Shown one piece after another: positions 1 through 7,999 of a stretch of DNA of 64,000 nt. The translations under genes were made by a program, and so were the position numbers. The stretch's first letter is position 1. Every line of letters starts with the position of its first letter. This stretch comes from Paenibacillus_AB sp036577625 (lineage in GTDB: Bacteria; Bacillota; Bacilli; Paenibacillales; NBRC-103111), in contig NZ_JARBDC010000042.1 of NCBI RefSeq assembly GCF_036577625.1, forward strand, positions 1-64,000, in the 5' to 3' direction. The notes under the pieces were generated by a model. That model worked only from the letters and a program-made list of their open reading frames with translations. It had not been told where the DNA came from and did not search any database.

Positions 1-568
1 GGTCGCGCGTCTCGCCGGTGTCGGCGTCGAGCCCGCTCGGGACGTCGACGGCGACGATCGGCAGGCCGCTTTCGTTCGCTTCGCGGATGAGCGCGGCGTA
101 CGGGCCTTGCGGCGCGCCGCGGCTGCCGGTGCCGAGCAGCGCGTCGATGACGCCGTCGAAGCGGCGCCAGTCGATCGCTTCGCTCCCGGCCTCCGCTTTC
201 GCGCCCGCGCCGCCCCCGGCAGCGCCGCCGTAAACGGCCGCCGGCAGCCCGAGCAGCGCCGCGATGTCGCGCTGTACGGCCGCCTCGCCGGCGAAGCCGG
301 CCGGATCGACGGCGTAGACGATGGCGACGTCGTAGCCCGCTTCGGCCAAATGCCGGGCGGCGACGACGCCGTCCCCGCCGTTGTTGCCTTTGCCGGCCAG
401 GACGAGCCATCGCTTCATGGCGCCGGCCGGGGCGCTTTCCGCCATCCGGATCGCTTCCTCGGCGACCGCGCGTCCGGCGTTTTCCATGAGCGCGATCGCG
501 GGAATGCCGATCCGTTCGATGGCGTCCCGGTCGATCGCGCGCATTTCTTCCGACGTTACGAGATACAT
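1..568 (-). CDS. nnr: NAD(P)H-hydrate epimerase domain, probably of bifunctional Nnr (partial)
   Basis: The reverse strand reads MYLVTSEEMRAIDRDAIERI from an ATG at 568, with GGAGG about ten bases upstream, and stays open to the window edge. It contains the YjeF_N signature KGNNGGDG followed by VVAARHLAEAG, and later a VDVPSGLDADTGE segment typical of the epimerase. The enzyme interconverts R and S forms of damaged hydrated NAD(P)H so that a dehydratase can repair them. In Firmicutes this domain is usually fused to an ADP/ATP-dependent dehydratase (YjeF_C). That half would lie outside the window, so fusion is inferred. About 189 residues are visible. Confidence 0.9.
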   Translation of the reverse strand, partial: MYLVTSEEMRAIDRDAIERIGIPAIALMENAGRAVAEEAIRMAESAPAGAMKRWLVLAGKGNNGGDGVVAARHLAEAGYDVAIVYAVDPAGFAGEAAVQRDIAALLGLPAAVYGGAAGGGAGAKAEAGSEAIDWRRFDGVIDALLGTGSRGAPQGPYAALIREANESGLPIVAVDVPSGLDADTGETRD

Positions 569-706
569 AGGCTGCGGGCCTCCATTCGTTTTTTTATGTA
601 GTATTCGGGAAAGCCGCGGCGGATTCCTTCGGATTCTGTTCTGCAAAATCGCCTCGAATCGGATAAAATGGAAGGAACAAGCTGATTCCACGAAGGGTGT
701 GTCCGA

Positions 707-1438
707 ATGGAAATCGTTCCTTTGCACCGTTCGCCGGAAAACGAAACGTTCGATCTGATTCGCCGCCATATCCGTATGATCCCGCCTTTCCATGCCCCAT
801 CGGATCGCGAAATCCGTTCGATCATCCGCGAGCCGAACGTGTATATCGATATGTGGTACGAAAGATTCGAGCATACGCACGACATTTTCGTCGGTTTGGA
901 AGGAAAAGCGGTCCCCGCCGTTGCCCAACTGACGTTTCCAAACGATGGGCGCGTAACGAATTCGGTCGTATTCCCCGGCGATGCCATCATCAATTGGGTG
1001 TTCGGCGACCCCGCTTTCCCGGAAGCGATCGACCGCTTTTTCGAGGCCATGCGGCGGACGGCCGCGCAAAAAGGATACGCGGGCATACGGCGAGGCGGCG
1101 ATAACCGCACCTGTCGAAACAATGTCCGACCGGCATTTTGCCGCTCGTCCCTTCATCGAAATGCGCGTATTGCGAACGTTTCTTCGCAGGACGCGCTTTC
1201 TTTTTTGGAACTCGTCTCCTCTCCCCTCCCCGGAAGCATATGGGAGGATTTGGGGGGATGCGGGGGGATTTTACCATATCGTTCCCGTAATCTCCCGTTA
1301 CGGACGGATAGCGGGGCTCAGCCCGGATCAGCGGGCGAGACCGGGGGTGAGTTCGCCCGGACGATCATGATACCCTTGTATGGGGCCCCGAATTCGGCAA
1401 GCGGCGGACGATCCGGAAGCTTTCGAAAGTCCGCTTGA
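707..1438 (+). pseudogene. N-acetyltransferase-like N-terminal region with a decayed 3' part
   Basis: The frame opens at ATG 707 and gives a plausible globular N-terminus of about 125 residues (pieces such as HDIFVGLEGKAVPAVAQL and DAIINWVFGDP) that resembles an N-terminal segment of GNAT-type proteins. After roughly position 1095 the translation turns into low-quality sequence rich in Arg, Ser and Gly. No good continuation was found in the other two forward frames. The 3' end lies only 18 bases before ehuB. I read it as a gene broken by a frameshift or deletion. The family assignment is weak; it could also be an intact lineage-specific protein. Confidence 0.35.
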
Positions 1439-1456
1439 AACGAAAGGAGTTCGCAT

Positions 1457-2374
1457 ATGGGAAAAGGGTCAGGTCTGCTGCTGGCGCTGCTGTTCGGCAC
1501 CGTTCTCGTTGCCGGCTGCTCCGGCGGCGATTCCGCACCTGCGGGCGCCGGCAGCCCGGCGGCCGGGGGCGGCGAGGCGTCATCCGACGTTTCGACGTTA
1601 GAAAAAGCGAGGAAGCAAGGATTTATCACGGTCGGGTTCGCCAACGAAAAGCCTTACGCCTACGCGACGCCGGACGGCAAGCTGACCGGGGAAGCGGTCG
1701 AGGTGGCGAGGGTCGTGCTGAACAGGCTCGGCATCAAAGAGATGAACGGCGTGCTGACGGAATTCGGGTCGCTCATTCCCGGCTTGAAGGCGAAACGGTT
1801 CGACATCATTACGGCGGGCATGTTCGTCACGCCGGAACGGAGCAAGGAAGTATTGTTCGCCAATCCCGAGTACAGCATCGGCCAGGCGGTCGCCGTCAAG
1901 AAAGGCAATCCCGCAAACCTTCACAGCTATGCGGACATAGCGAAAAACAAAGACGTCAAGATCGCCGTCATGGTCGGCGCCATCGAAGAACAATATTTGG
2001 TCAAATCGGGCGTGGCCGAGTCGCAAATCGTCACCGTGCCCGATCAGCCTTCAGCGATATCCGCCCTGCAATCGGACCGCGTCCAGGCGGTGACGATGAC
2101 CGGCCCGTCCTTGCAGGCGATGCTGGACTCGGCCAAAGACGGCAAAATCGAGCGGGTCCAGCCGTTCGAGCAGCCGACGATCGACGGCAAAAGCGTGCGG
2201 GGGTACGGCGCCGCCGCGTTCCGCAAAGAAGACGACGAATTCGTCAAGGCGTACAACGCGGAGCTCGAAAAGCTGCAGGCGTCCGGCGAGCTGCTGAAGC
2301 TGCTGCAGCCGTTCGGATTTACGGAGGCGGAGCTGCCGGGCGACATGACCGCCGAGGAGCTGGCGAAGCCATGA
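1457..2374 (+). CDS. ehuB: Ectoine/hydroxyectoine ABC importer, substrate-binding lipoprotein
   Basis: A 305-residue extracellular solute receptor of the polar amino-acid class (SBP_bac_3). The N-terminus is a lipoprotein signal ending in VLVAGCSGG, so it should be anchored outside the membrane through Cys21. The mature part begins with a Gly/Ala/Ser linker and then FITVGFANEKPYAYATPDG, the usual start of the ligand-binding lobe. The ATG at 1457 has AAAGGAG just upstream. Two permeases and an ATPase follow, and then ectoine synthesis genes, so ectoine or hydroxyectoine is the likely ligand. The ligand is inferred from context and from resemblance to EhuB; another compatible solute or amino acid is possible. 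Confidence 0.85.
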   Translation: MGKGSGLLLALLFGTVLVAGCSGGDSAPAGAGSPAAGGGEASSDVSTLEKARKQGFITVGFANEKPYAYATPDGKLTGEAVEVARVVLNRLGIKEMNGVLTEFGSLIPGLKAKRFDIITAGMFVTPERSKEVLFANPEYSIGQAVAVKKGNPANLHSYADIAKNKDVKIAVMVGAIEEQYLVKSGVAESQIVTVPDQPSAISALQSDRVQAVTMTGPSLQAMLDSAKDGKIERVQPFEQPTIDGKSVRGYGAAAFRKEDDEFVKAYNAELEKLQASGELLKLLQPFGFTEAELPGDMTAEELAKP

Positions 2375-2465
2375 CCGGCCGAATGCCGTCCTCCCGGCCG
2401 CGCGCGGAGCGTCGCGCGCCCGGCGGCGTCGGTCCCCGCTCCCGCGCCGGAAGGAGGAGGGGCCG

Positions 2466-3125
2466 ATGACGGCGGCAGCGGAGCTGCTCCCGGCGCTCTG
2501 GAAGGGGGCCGTCGTGACGCTGGAGGTGACGGCGATGGCGACCGTATTGGCGCTGCTGCTTGCCGTCGCCGCCGGACTCGCCCGGCTGTCGCGGTTTCGC
2601 GCCGTCCGCTGGCTGACGGCCGTCTACGTCGAGACGTTCCGCGGTACGTCGCTGCTCGTGCAGCTGTTCTGGCTCTACTTCGCCTTTCCGCTGCTGCTCG
2701 ACATCCGCATGCCGGCGATGGTCGCGGCGGTGCTCGCCCTGGGGCTCAACTACGGCGCTTACGGCTCGGAAGTCGTGCGCAGCTCCGTGAACGCCGTCCC
2801 GAAAGGGCAGACGGAGGCGGCGATCGCGCTGAACATGACGCGCGGCCAGCGGCTTCGGCGCATCGTCGGTCCTCAGGCGCTCGCGATGGCGCTGCCGTCC
2901 TTCGGCAACCTGCAGATCGAGCTGCTGAAAGGAACGTCGCTCGTGTCCCTCATTACGCTCGGAGAGCTGTCGTACCAAGGGATGCTGCTGCGATCGTACG
3001 ACATGTCGCGGACGGCGCTCATTTTCGGCCTCATCCTCGTCGTCTACTTCGTCATCGCCCAACTGCTCGCGCTGCTGATCCGGCTTCCGGAACGGCGGTC
3101 CGCGTTTAGGAGGTCGGGGACGTGA
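2466..3125 (+). CDS. ehuC: Ectoine/hydroxyectoine ABC importer, permease 1
   Basis: A 219-residue integral membrane permease of the His/Glu/Gln (HisM) family with several hydrophobic helices. It contains the ABC-coupling EAA-like loop EAAIALNMTRGQRLRRIVGPQA around residues 118-140, which docks on the ATPase. The start ATG 2466 is preceded by GGAAGGAGGAGG. The stop overlaps the GTG start of the next permease by four bases, a sign of translational coupling. With EhuD it should form the heterodimeric channel for the solute captured by the upstream lipoprotein. Confidence 0.85.
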   Translation: MTAAAELLPALWKGAVVTLEVTAMATVLALLLAVAAGLARLSRFRAVRWLTAVYVETFRGTSLLVQLFWLYFAFPLLLDIRMPAMVAAVLALGLNYGAYGSEVVRSSVNAVPKGQTEAAIALNMTRGQRLRRIVGPQALAMALPSFGNLQIELLKGTSLVSLITLGELSYQGMLLRSYDMSRTALIFGLILVVYFVIAQLLALLIRLPERRSAFRRSGT

Positions 3126-3775
3126 ACTGGAGCTGGGAGTACGCGCGGGATATTTTGCCGCAGCTGCTTGCCGTTTTGCCGGTGACGATCTCCGCCGCCC
3201 TGTGCGGGTTCGCGCTCGCGGCCGTACTCGGGCTGCCGCTCGAGGCGGGCAAACGGTCGAAGCGGAAGGCGGTGTCGCGAACGGTCGCGTTCGCGCTGGA
3301 GCTGATCCGTTCGACGCCGCTGCTCATTCAGCTGCTTCTCTTGTTTTACGCGCTGCCGCAGTACGGAATATCGTTGTCGCCGTTCGCGGCCGGAACGCTC
3401 GGACTCGGCATTCATTACGCCGCCTATATGGCGGAGGTGTACCGCTCGGGCATCGAAGCGGTGCCGGCCGGACAATGGGAGGCGGCCAAATCGCTCAATT
3501 TCACGCCGCGTCAAACGTGGTTCCGCATCATCCTGCCGCAGGCGATTCCGCCCGTTTTTCCGGTCATGGGCAACTATTTGATCGTCATGTTCAAGGAAAC
3601 GCCGATTTTATCCGCGATCACGGTCGTGGAAATGCTGCAAACGGCGAAATCGCTCGGCTCGGCCTCGTTCCGCTATATTGAAGCGTTCACGCTCGTCGGC
3701 CTGCTCTTTTTCGCGGTCAGCTACGGGTCGGCGCTGCTGGTGAAGCGGCTGGAGCTCGGGCTTCCGCGCAAGTGA
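3122..3775 (+). CDS. ehuD: Ectoine/hydroxyectoine ABC importer, permease 2
   Basis: A 217-residue HisM-type permease, partner of the preceding gene, starting at a GTG inside the GTGA overlap and preceded by TAGGAGGTCGGGGAC. Its coupling loop reads EAAKSLNFTPRQTWFRIILPQA, a textbook EAA motif. Several hydrophobic helices surround it. It ends about 150 bases before the ATPase gene. Together EhuC and EhuD would make the transmembrane pore. Substrate identity rests on operon context. Confidence 0.85.
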   Translation: MNWSWEYARDILPQLLAVLPVTISAALCGFALAAVLGLPLEAGKRSKRKAVSRTVAFALELIRSTPLLIQLLLLFYALPQYGISLSPFAAGTLGLGIHYAAYMAEVYRSGIEAVPAGQWEAAKSLNFTPRQTWFRIILPQAIPPVFPVMGNYLIVMFKETPILSAITVVEMLQTAKSLGSASFRYIEAFTLVGLLFFAVSYGSALLVKRLELGLPRK

Positions 3776-3922
3776 CGGGCGCAAGCGGGCTTCGACGTCC
3801 GCGCGGTTTTGCCCGGTTTTGCCCGGTTTGCGGCTAGAGGCGGCTGCGCGGGCATTCGAGTCCGAGTCCAAAACGATAAAGGAAGGATCGTACATGATCG
3901 ACAACCGAAGGAGGCGATCGGC

Positions 3923-4747
3923 ATGATCGATACGGAAAACGCCGCCGCCGAGACCGCTCCGGAGCGCCGGCGGGTCGGGGAGCCGGTCGTCCGGTTCCGC
4001 GGCGTGCGCAAAACGTTCGGGGACACGGAGGTGCTGAAAGGCATCGACCTCGATTTGTACCCCGGCGAGAAAGTCGCCGTCATCGGTCCGAGCGGCTCCG
4101 GCAAGACGACGATCGCGCGCATTTTGATGACGCTGGAGCGCCCGACCGGCGGCACCGTCGAGGTCGAGGGCGAGCAGCTTTGGCATCGCGTGCGGAAGGG
4201 CCGCACGGTGCGCGCCGACGAAAAGCATCTGCATCGCGTGCGGCAGTCGATCGGCATGGTGTTTCAACATTTTCACCTGTTTCCGCATATGTCCATCATC
4301 CGCAACGTGACCGAAGCGCCCGTTCACGTGCTGAAAATGCCGAAGAAGCAGGCCGAGTCGGAGGCGCTGATGCTGCTCGACAAAGTCGGCTTGAAGGAGA
4401 AGGCGCTCGCTTATCCGGGCGAGCTGTCCGGCGGGCAGAAGCAGCGCGTCGCCATCGCGCGGGCGCTTATCATGAAGCCGAAGGTGATGCTGTTCGACGA
4501 AGTGACGTCGGCGCTCGATCCGGAGCTCGTCGGGGAAGTGCTGAAGGTGATCAAGGAGCTGGCGGAGGAAAGCTCGATGGCGATGCTGCTCATTACCCAC
4601 GAGATGGACTTCGCCCGCGACGTGGCGGACCGCGTCCTGTTTACGGACGGCGGCCTGATCGTCGAGGAGGGGCCGCCCGAGGAGCTGTTCGAGCGTCCGC
4701 GCAGCGAGCGGCTGCAATCGTTTTTGGCCCGTTTCCGCGGGCGGTGA
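3923..4747 (+). CDS. ehuA: Ectoine/hydroxyectoine ABC importer, ATP-binding subunit
   Basis: A 274-residue amino-acid-type ABC ATPase with Walker A GPSGSGKTT, Q-loop region GMVFQHFHLFPHMS, signature LSGGQKQRVAIARAL, Walker B VMLFDEVTSALDP and the switch histidine in LLITHEMDFA. The frame is open further upstream, but the ATG at 3923 is chosen because AAGGAGG lies eight bases before it. A charged stretch (KGRTVRADEKHLH) is inserted between Walker A and the Q-loop, as in EhuA-like proteins. It energises EhuBCD and is followed 17 bases later by ectA. Confidence 0.87.
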   Translation: MIDTENAAAETAPERRRVGEPVVRFRGVRKTFGDTEVLKGIDLDLYPGEKVAVIGPSGSGKTTIARILMTLERPTGGTVEVEGEQLWHRVRKGRTVRADEKHLHRVRQSIGMVFQHFHLFPHMSIIRNVTEAPVHVLKMPKKQAESEALMLLDKVGLKEKALAYPGELSGGQKQRVAIARALIMKPKVMLFDEVTSALDPELVGEVLKVIKELAEESSMAMLLITHEMDFARDVADRVLFTDGGLIVEEGPPEELFERPRSERLQSFLARFRGR

Positions 4748-4764
4748 GGGAAGAGAGGAGCTGC

Positions 4765-5283
4765 ATGCGTTTGAATCCGACGCAAACCGGCGCATCGATC
4801 GTATATCGGCGGCCCGAGGTTTCGGACGCGGGCGCCGTATGGCGGCTTGTCCGGGACGACGGCCGGCTCGACGCGAATTCGGCGTACTGCTACATGCTGC
4901 TGTTTCGCTGCTTCGCCGATACGTGCCTCGTCGCGGAGCGGGACGGCCGGCTGCTCGGCTTCGTCACGGCTTTCGAGCCGCCTTCCGAAGCCGGCACGCT
5001 GTTCGTCTGGCAGATCGCCGTCGCACCCGATGCGCGCGGCGGAGGAATCGGCTCCGCGCTGCTGCGCCGGCTGCTCGAGCTGCCGGCCGGCCGCGGCGCG
5101 CTCCGCCTCGAAGCGACCGTGTCGGGGAGCAATGCGGCGTCGAGACGGCTGTTCGAGGCGCTCGCCCGGGAAAGAGGCGCGCCGTGCGAAACGGTCGAAG
5201 GCGGCGGGTTTCCGGCCGAGTCGTTTCCGGAGCCGGGCCACGAAGCCGAGCCGCTGATTCGCATCCGGCTGGCCGATCGATAG
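4765..5283 (+). CDS. ectA: L-2,4-diaminobutyrate N-acetyltransferase
   Basis: A 172-residue GNAT enzyme that acetylates L-2,4-diaminobutyrate at the gamma nitrogen, the second step of ectoine synthesis. The family opening YRRPEVSDAGAVWRLVRD and the NSAYCYMLL block are typical of EctA, and the acetyl-CoA pyrophosphate loop is RGGGIGSALL. The length matches the family. The ATG at 4765 has AAGAGAGGAG upstream and lies 17 bases after ehuA. A 125-base gap before ectB holds tandem hairpins. Order ectA-ectB-ectC is the standard arrangement. Confidence 0.95.
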   Translation: MRLNPTQTGASIVYRRPEVSDAGAVWRLVRDDGRLDANSAYCYMLLFRCFADTCLVAERDGRLLGFVTAFEPPSEAGTLFVWQIAVAPDARGGGIGSALLRRLLELPAGRGALRLEATVSGSNAASRRLFEALARERGAPCETVEGGGFPAESFPEPGHEAEPLIRIRLADR

Positions 5284-5295
5284 CGTTTTGACGTT

Positions 5296-5398
5296 GCGCA
5301 AAAGCTCAGCCATGTTTGCGAAGCCGGCTTTTGCTCGCGCAAAAGTTCGGTCCATGCTTATGAAGCCAACTTTTGCTTGCGCAAAAGTTCTGAGGAGG
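5296..5398 (+). repeat. 41-42 nt tandem hairpin repeat (about 2.4 units) in the ectA-ectB gap, ending in the ectB ribosome site
   Basis: Units begin with GCGCAAAAG at 5296, 5337 and 5379 (the last partial). Each junction folds into CTTTTGC-loop-GCAAAAG. The last stem, AACTTTTGC (5368-5376) with GCAAAAGTT (5381-5389) and loop TTGC, is followed at once by CTGAGGAGG (5390-5398), the ectB Shine-Dalgarno. A matching array lies ahead of nadK at 35434-35516 in the same sense orientation. No T-tract follows the stems, so they do not look like terminators. A role in RNA stability or translation of ectB is inferred. Confidence 0.8.
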
Positions 5399-5408
5399 GG
5401 ACCTGCAA

Positions 5409-6746
5409 ATGACGAACCGAGGATTGCTGCAATCGGGCAACGAGTTAACCGTGTTCGAGGAACTGGAGTCCGAAGTGAGAAGCTATTGCCGGTCGTTTCC
5501 GGCGGTATTCCGAAAAGCGCGCGACTGGACGTTGTGGGACCGCGAAGGCAACGCCTACATCGACTTTTTCGCCGGGGCGGGCGCGCTCAATTACGGGCAC
5601 AACAACGCCCGCCTGAAGGAGAAGCTGATCCGCTATGTGCAAAGCAACGGGATCAGCCACAGTCTCGACATGGCGACCGAGGCGAAGGAGACGTTTTTGC
5701 GCCGGTTTCGCGATGTGATTTTACGGCCGCGCGGGCTTGCTTACAAGGCGATGTTTCCCGGACCGACCGGCGCGAACGCGGTCGAAGCGGCGCTGAAGCT
5801 GGCCCGCAAAGCGACCGGGCGCACGGACGTCGTCGGCTTCACGAACGCGTTCCACGGCATGACGCTCGGAGCGCTCGCCGTAACGGGCAACAAGTTCAAG
5901 CGGCAGGGCGCCGGCGTTCCGCTGCAGTTCGCGGTCATGATGCCGTACGACGGATTTTGCGGCAAGCATGTCGACACGACCGACTATTTGGACAGCATGC
6001 TCCGCGACAGCGGCTCCGGCGTCGCCAAGCCGGCGGCGGTCATCGTGGAAACGCTGCAAGGGGAAGGCGGCTTGAACGCGGCCGGCGGCATGTGGCTGAG
6101 AAAGCTCGAGGCGCTCTGCCGCGAGCACGGCATGCTGCTTATCGTCGACGACGTCCAGATGGGCTGCGGCCGGACGGGACCGTTTTTCAGCTTCGAGCCG
6201 TTCGGCATCGAGCCGGATATCGTATGCCTGTCGAAATCGATCGGCGGCTACGGGCTGCCGATGTCGCTCGTGCTGATGAAGCCGGAGCTCGATTTGTGGC
6301 GGCCGGGCGAGCATAACGGCACGTTCCGCGGCAACAATCTCGCCTTCGTCTGCGCGGAGGAAGCGCTCGGGTACTGGGAAACCGGCGAGTTCGAGCGCCG
6401 GATCCGGGCGAAAGCGGGCATGCTCGCGGGCGAGCTGGACAGCATCGTCGCGAAGCATCCGCAGCTGCGGGCGGAGCGGCGCGGACGCGGGCTCATGCAG
6501 GGCATCGCCTTTCCGGCAGAGGGAATGGCCGAAGCGGTTTGCAAGGCGGCGTTCCGGCGGGGACTCATTATGGAGACGTCCGGGACGGACGGCGAGGTGG
6601 CGAAGGTGATGCCGCCGCTTACGATCGACGACGCCTCGCTGCTGCGCGGGCTCAAGCTGCTCGAGCAAAGCGTGGACGAAGCGGCCGGCGCAAGCCGGAC
6701 GACTCAATTGCCGAAAACGGCGGGAAACGGAGGAGAACGCGCATGA
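5409..6746 (+). CDS. ectB: Diaminobutyrate-2-oxoglutarate aminotransferase
   Basis: A 445-residue class III PLP aminotransferase that makes L-2,4-diaminobutyrate from aspartate semialdehyde and glutamate, the first committed step to ectoine. It shows the EctB features EGNAYIDFFAGAGALNYGHN near residue 50, PGPTGANAVEAALKLARK, IVDDVQMGCGRTG, and the PLP lysine in CLSKSIGG at about residue 276, followed by GEHNGTFRGNNLAF. The ATG at 5409 sits ten bases after AGGAGG, which is delivered by the upstream hairpin repeat. The stop overlaps the next ATG by four bases. The C-terminus has a short low-complexity tail. Confidence 0.95.
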   Translation: MTNRGLLQSGNELTVFEELESEVRSYCRSFPAVFRKARDWTLWDREGNAYIDFFAGAGALNYGHNNARLKEKLIRYVQSNGISHSLDMATEAKETFLRRFRDVILRPRGLAYKAMFPGPTGANAVEAALKLARKATGRTDVVGFTNAFHGMTLGALAVTGNKFKRQGAGVPLQFAVMMPYDGFCGKHVDTTDYLDSMLRDSGSGVAKPAAVIVETLQGEGGLNAAGGMWLRKLEALCREHGMLLIVDDVQMGCGRTGPFFSFEPFGIEPDIVCLSKSIGGYGLPMSLVLMKPELDLWRPGEHNGTFRGNNLAFVCAEEALGYWETGEFERRIRAKAGMLAGELDSIVAKHPQLRAERRGRGLMQGIAFPAEGMAEAVCKAAFRRGLIMETSGTDGEVAKVMPPLTIDDASLLRGLKLLEQSVDEAAGASRTTQLPKTAGNGGERA

Positions 6747-7999
6747 TCGTCAGACATTTGGAGCAGGTGATCGGAGGAGAGCACGATGTCGACACGGCAA
6801 CCTGGTTCAGCAGACGGCTGCTGCTGCGCCGGGACGGGGTCGGATTTTCGCTGCACGATACGACGATGAAGCCCGGCACGGAGACGGAAATGTGGTACAA
6901 GCATCACGTCGAGGCGGTATACTGCATCGAAGGGGAAGGCGAGCTCGAGGTCGTGGACGAAAACAAAACGTACCCGGTTACGCCGGGCACGCTGTACGTG
7001 CTGGACGGACACGAAAAGCACAAGCTGCGCAGCAAGTCGGCGCTTCGCGTCGTCTGCGTGTTCAACCCGCCCTGCACCGGCAAGGAGGTGCACGACGCCG
7101 ACGGCGCCTACTCGCTCGGAGGCGGGCCGGACGCCTACCCGTCCCGGACGGAGCCCGAGCCGAGGCTGCTGGAGCGCGGCGATCCCGTCGTCTACGACAA
7201 AACGATCCGCCAGTCCGTCATCGGCGCCGAGCAGCTGGCCGAATACGAGCGCAACGGCTACTTGTTCCTCGACCGCTTTTTTACCGAACAGGAAGTGGGG
7301 ACGCTTCAGGACGAGCTGAAACGAATATGGCGCGAAGCGGAAGGCGACGACCGTCCGGAAATCATTCGAGAGCCCGACGGCGATGCGGTCCGTTCCGTCT
7401 TCGCCGTTCATCGGGACAATGCCGTGTTTCGGCGGCTCGCCGGCCACGAGCGGCTGACGGCGGTCGTGAAGCAAATTCTCGGCAGCGACGTTTACGTTCA
7501 CCAGTCGCGCATCAATTTCAAGCCCGGCTTTACGGGGAAAGAATTTTACTGGCATTCCGATTTCGAAACGTGGCACGTCGAAGACGGCATGCCGCGGATG
7601 AGGGCGCTCAGCTGCTCGATCGCGCTGGAGGACAACTACGCGTTCAACGGTCCGCTCATGGTCATTCCCGGCTCGCACCGCCGCTTCGTCTCGTGCGTCG
7701 GCGAAACGCCGCAGCATCATTACAAAGAGTCGCTCCGCAAGCAGCAGTACGGCGTTCCGGACGACGACAGCTTGACGAAGCTCGCCGCGGAAGGCGGCAT
7801 CGAGACGCCCGTCGGCAAAGCCGGCTCGCTGCTGCTGTTCGACTGCAATTTGATGCACGGCTCGAGCTCCAACCTATCGCCCTATCCGCGCAGCAACGTG
7901 TTTCTCGTCTACAACAGCGTGCATAACCGGCTGGTCGAGCCTTTTTCCGGTCAGCCGCCGCGGCCCGACTATATCGCCTCCCGGGAGCCGGTTCGATGA
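6743..7999 (+). CDS. ectC-ectD: Ectoine synthase-ectoine hydroxylase fusion (EctC-EctD)
   Basis: One 418-residue reading frame carries two enzymes that are normally separate. Residues 1 to about 128 are EctC, a cupin that cyclises gamma-N-acetyl-diaminobutyrate to ectoine: Trp21, TTMKPGTETEMWYKHH, Glu57, Tyr85 and His93 sit where the metal and substrate ligands of known EctC lie, then CVFNPPCTGKEVHDADGAY. From about residue 130 (DAYPSRTEPEPRLL) it continues as EctD, the Fe(II)/2-oxoglutarate dioxygenase that makes 5-hydroxyectoine: WHSDFETWHVEDGMPRMRAL holds His271-x-Asp273 and LMHGSS holds His372, the full facial triad. The linker is very short. The start ATG 6743 overlaps the ectB stop (ATGA) and is preceded by GGAGG. 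Sequencing loss of a stop codon cannot be excluded, but both halves are otherwise intact. Confidence 0.93.
   Translation: MIVRHLEQVIGGEHDVDTATWFSRRLLLRRDGVGFSLHDTTMKPGTETEMWYKHHVEAVYCIEGEGELEVVDENKTYPVTPGTLYVLDGHEKHKLRSKSALRVVCVFNPPCTGKEVHDADGAYSLGGGPDAYPSRTEPEPRLLERGDPVVYDKTIRQSVIGAEQLAEYERNGYLFLDRFFTEQEVGTLQDELKRIWREAEGDDRPEIIREPDGDAVRSVFAVHRDNAVFRRLAGHERLTAVVKQILGSDVYVHQSRINFKPGFTGKEFYWHSDFETWHVEDGMPRMRALSCSIALEDNYAFNGPLMVIPGSHRRFVSCVGETPQHHYKESLRKQQYGVPDDDSLTKLAAEGGIETPVGKAGSLLLFDCNLMHGSSSNLSPYPRSNVFLVYNSVHNRLVEPFSGQPPRPDYIASREPVR

Noticed and set aside
5296..5398. Rho-independent terminators between ectA and ectB
   Set aside because: The stems are good but none is followed by a T-run; AGGAGG follows the last one instead.
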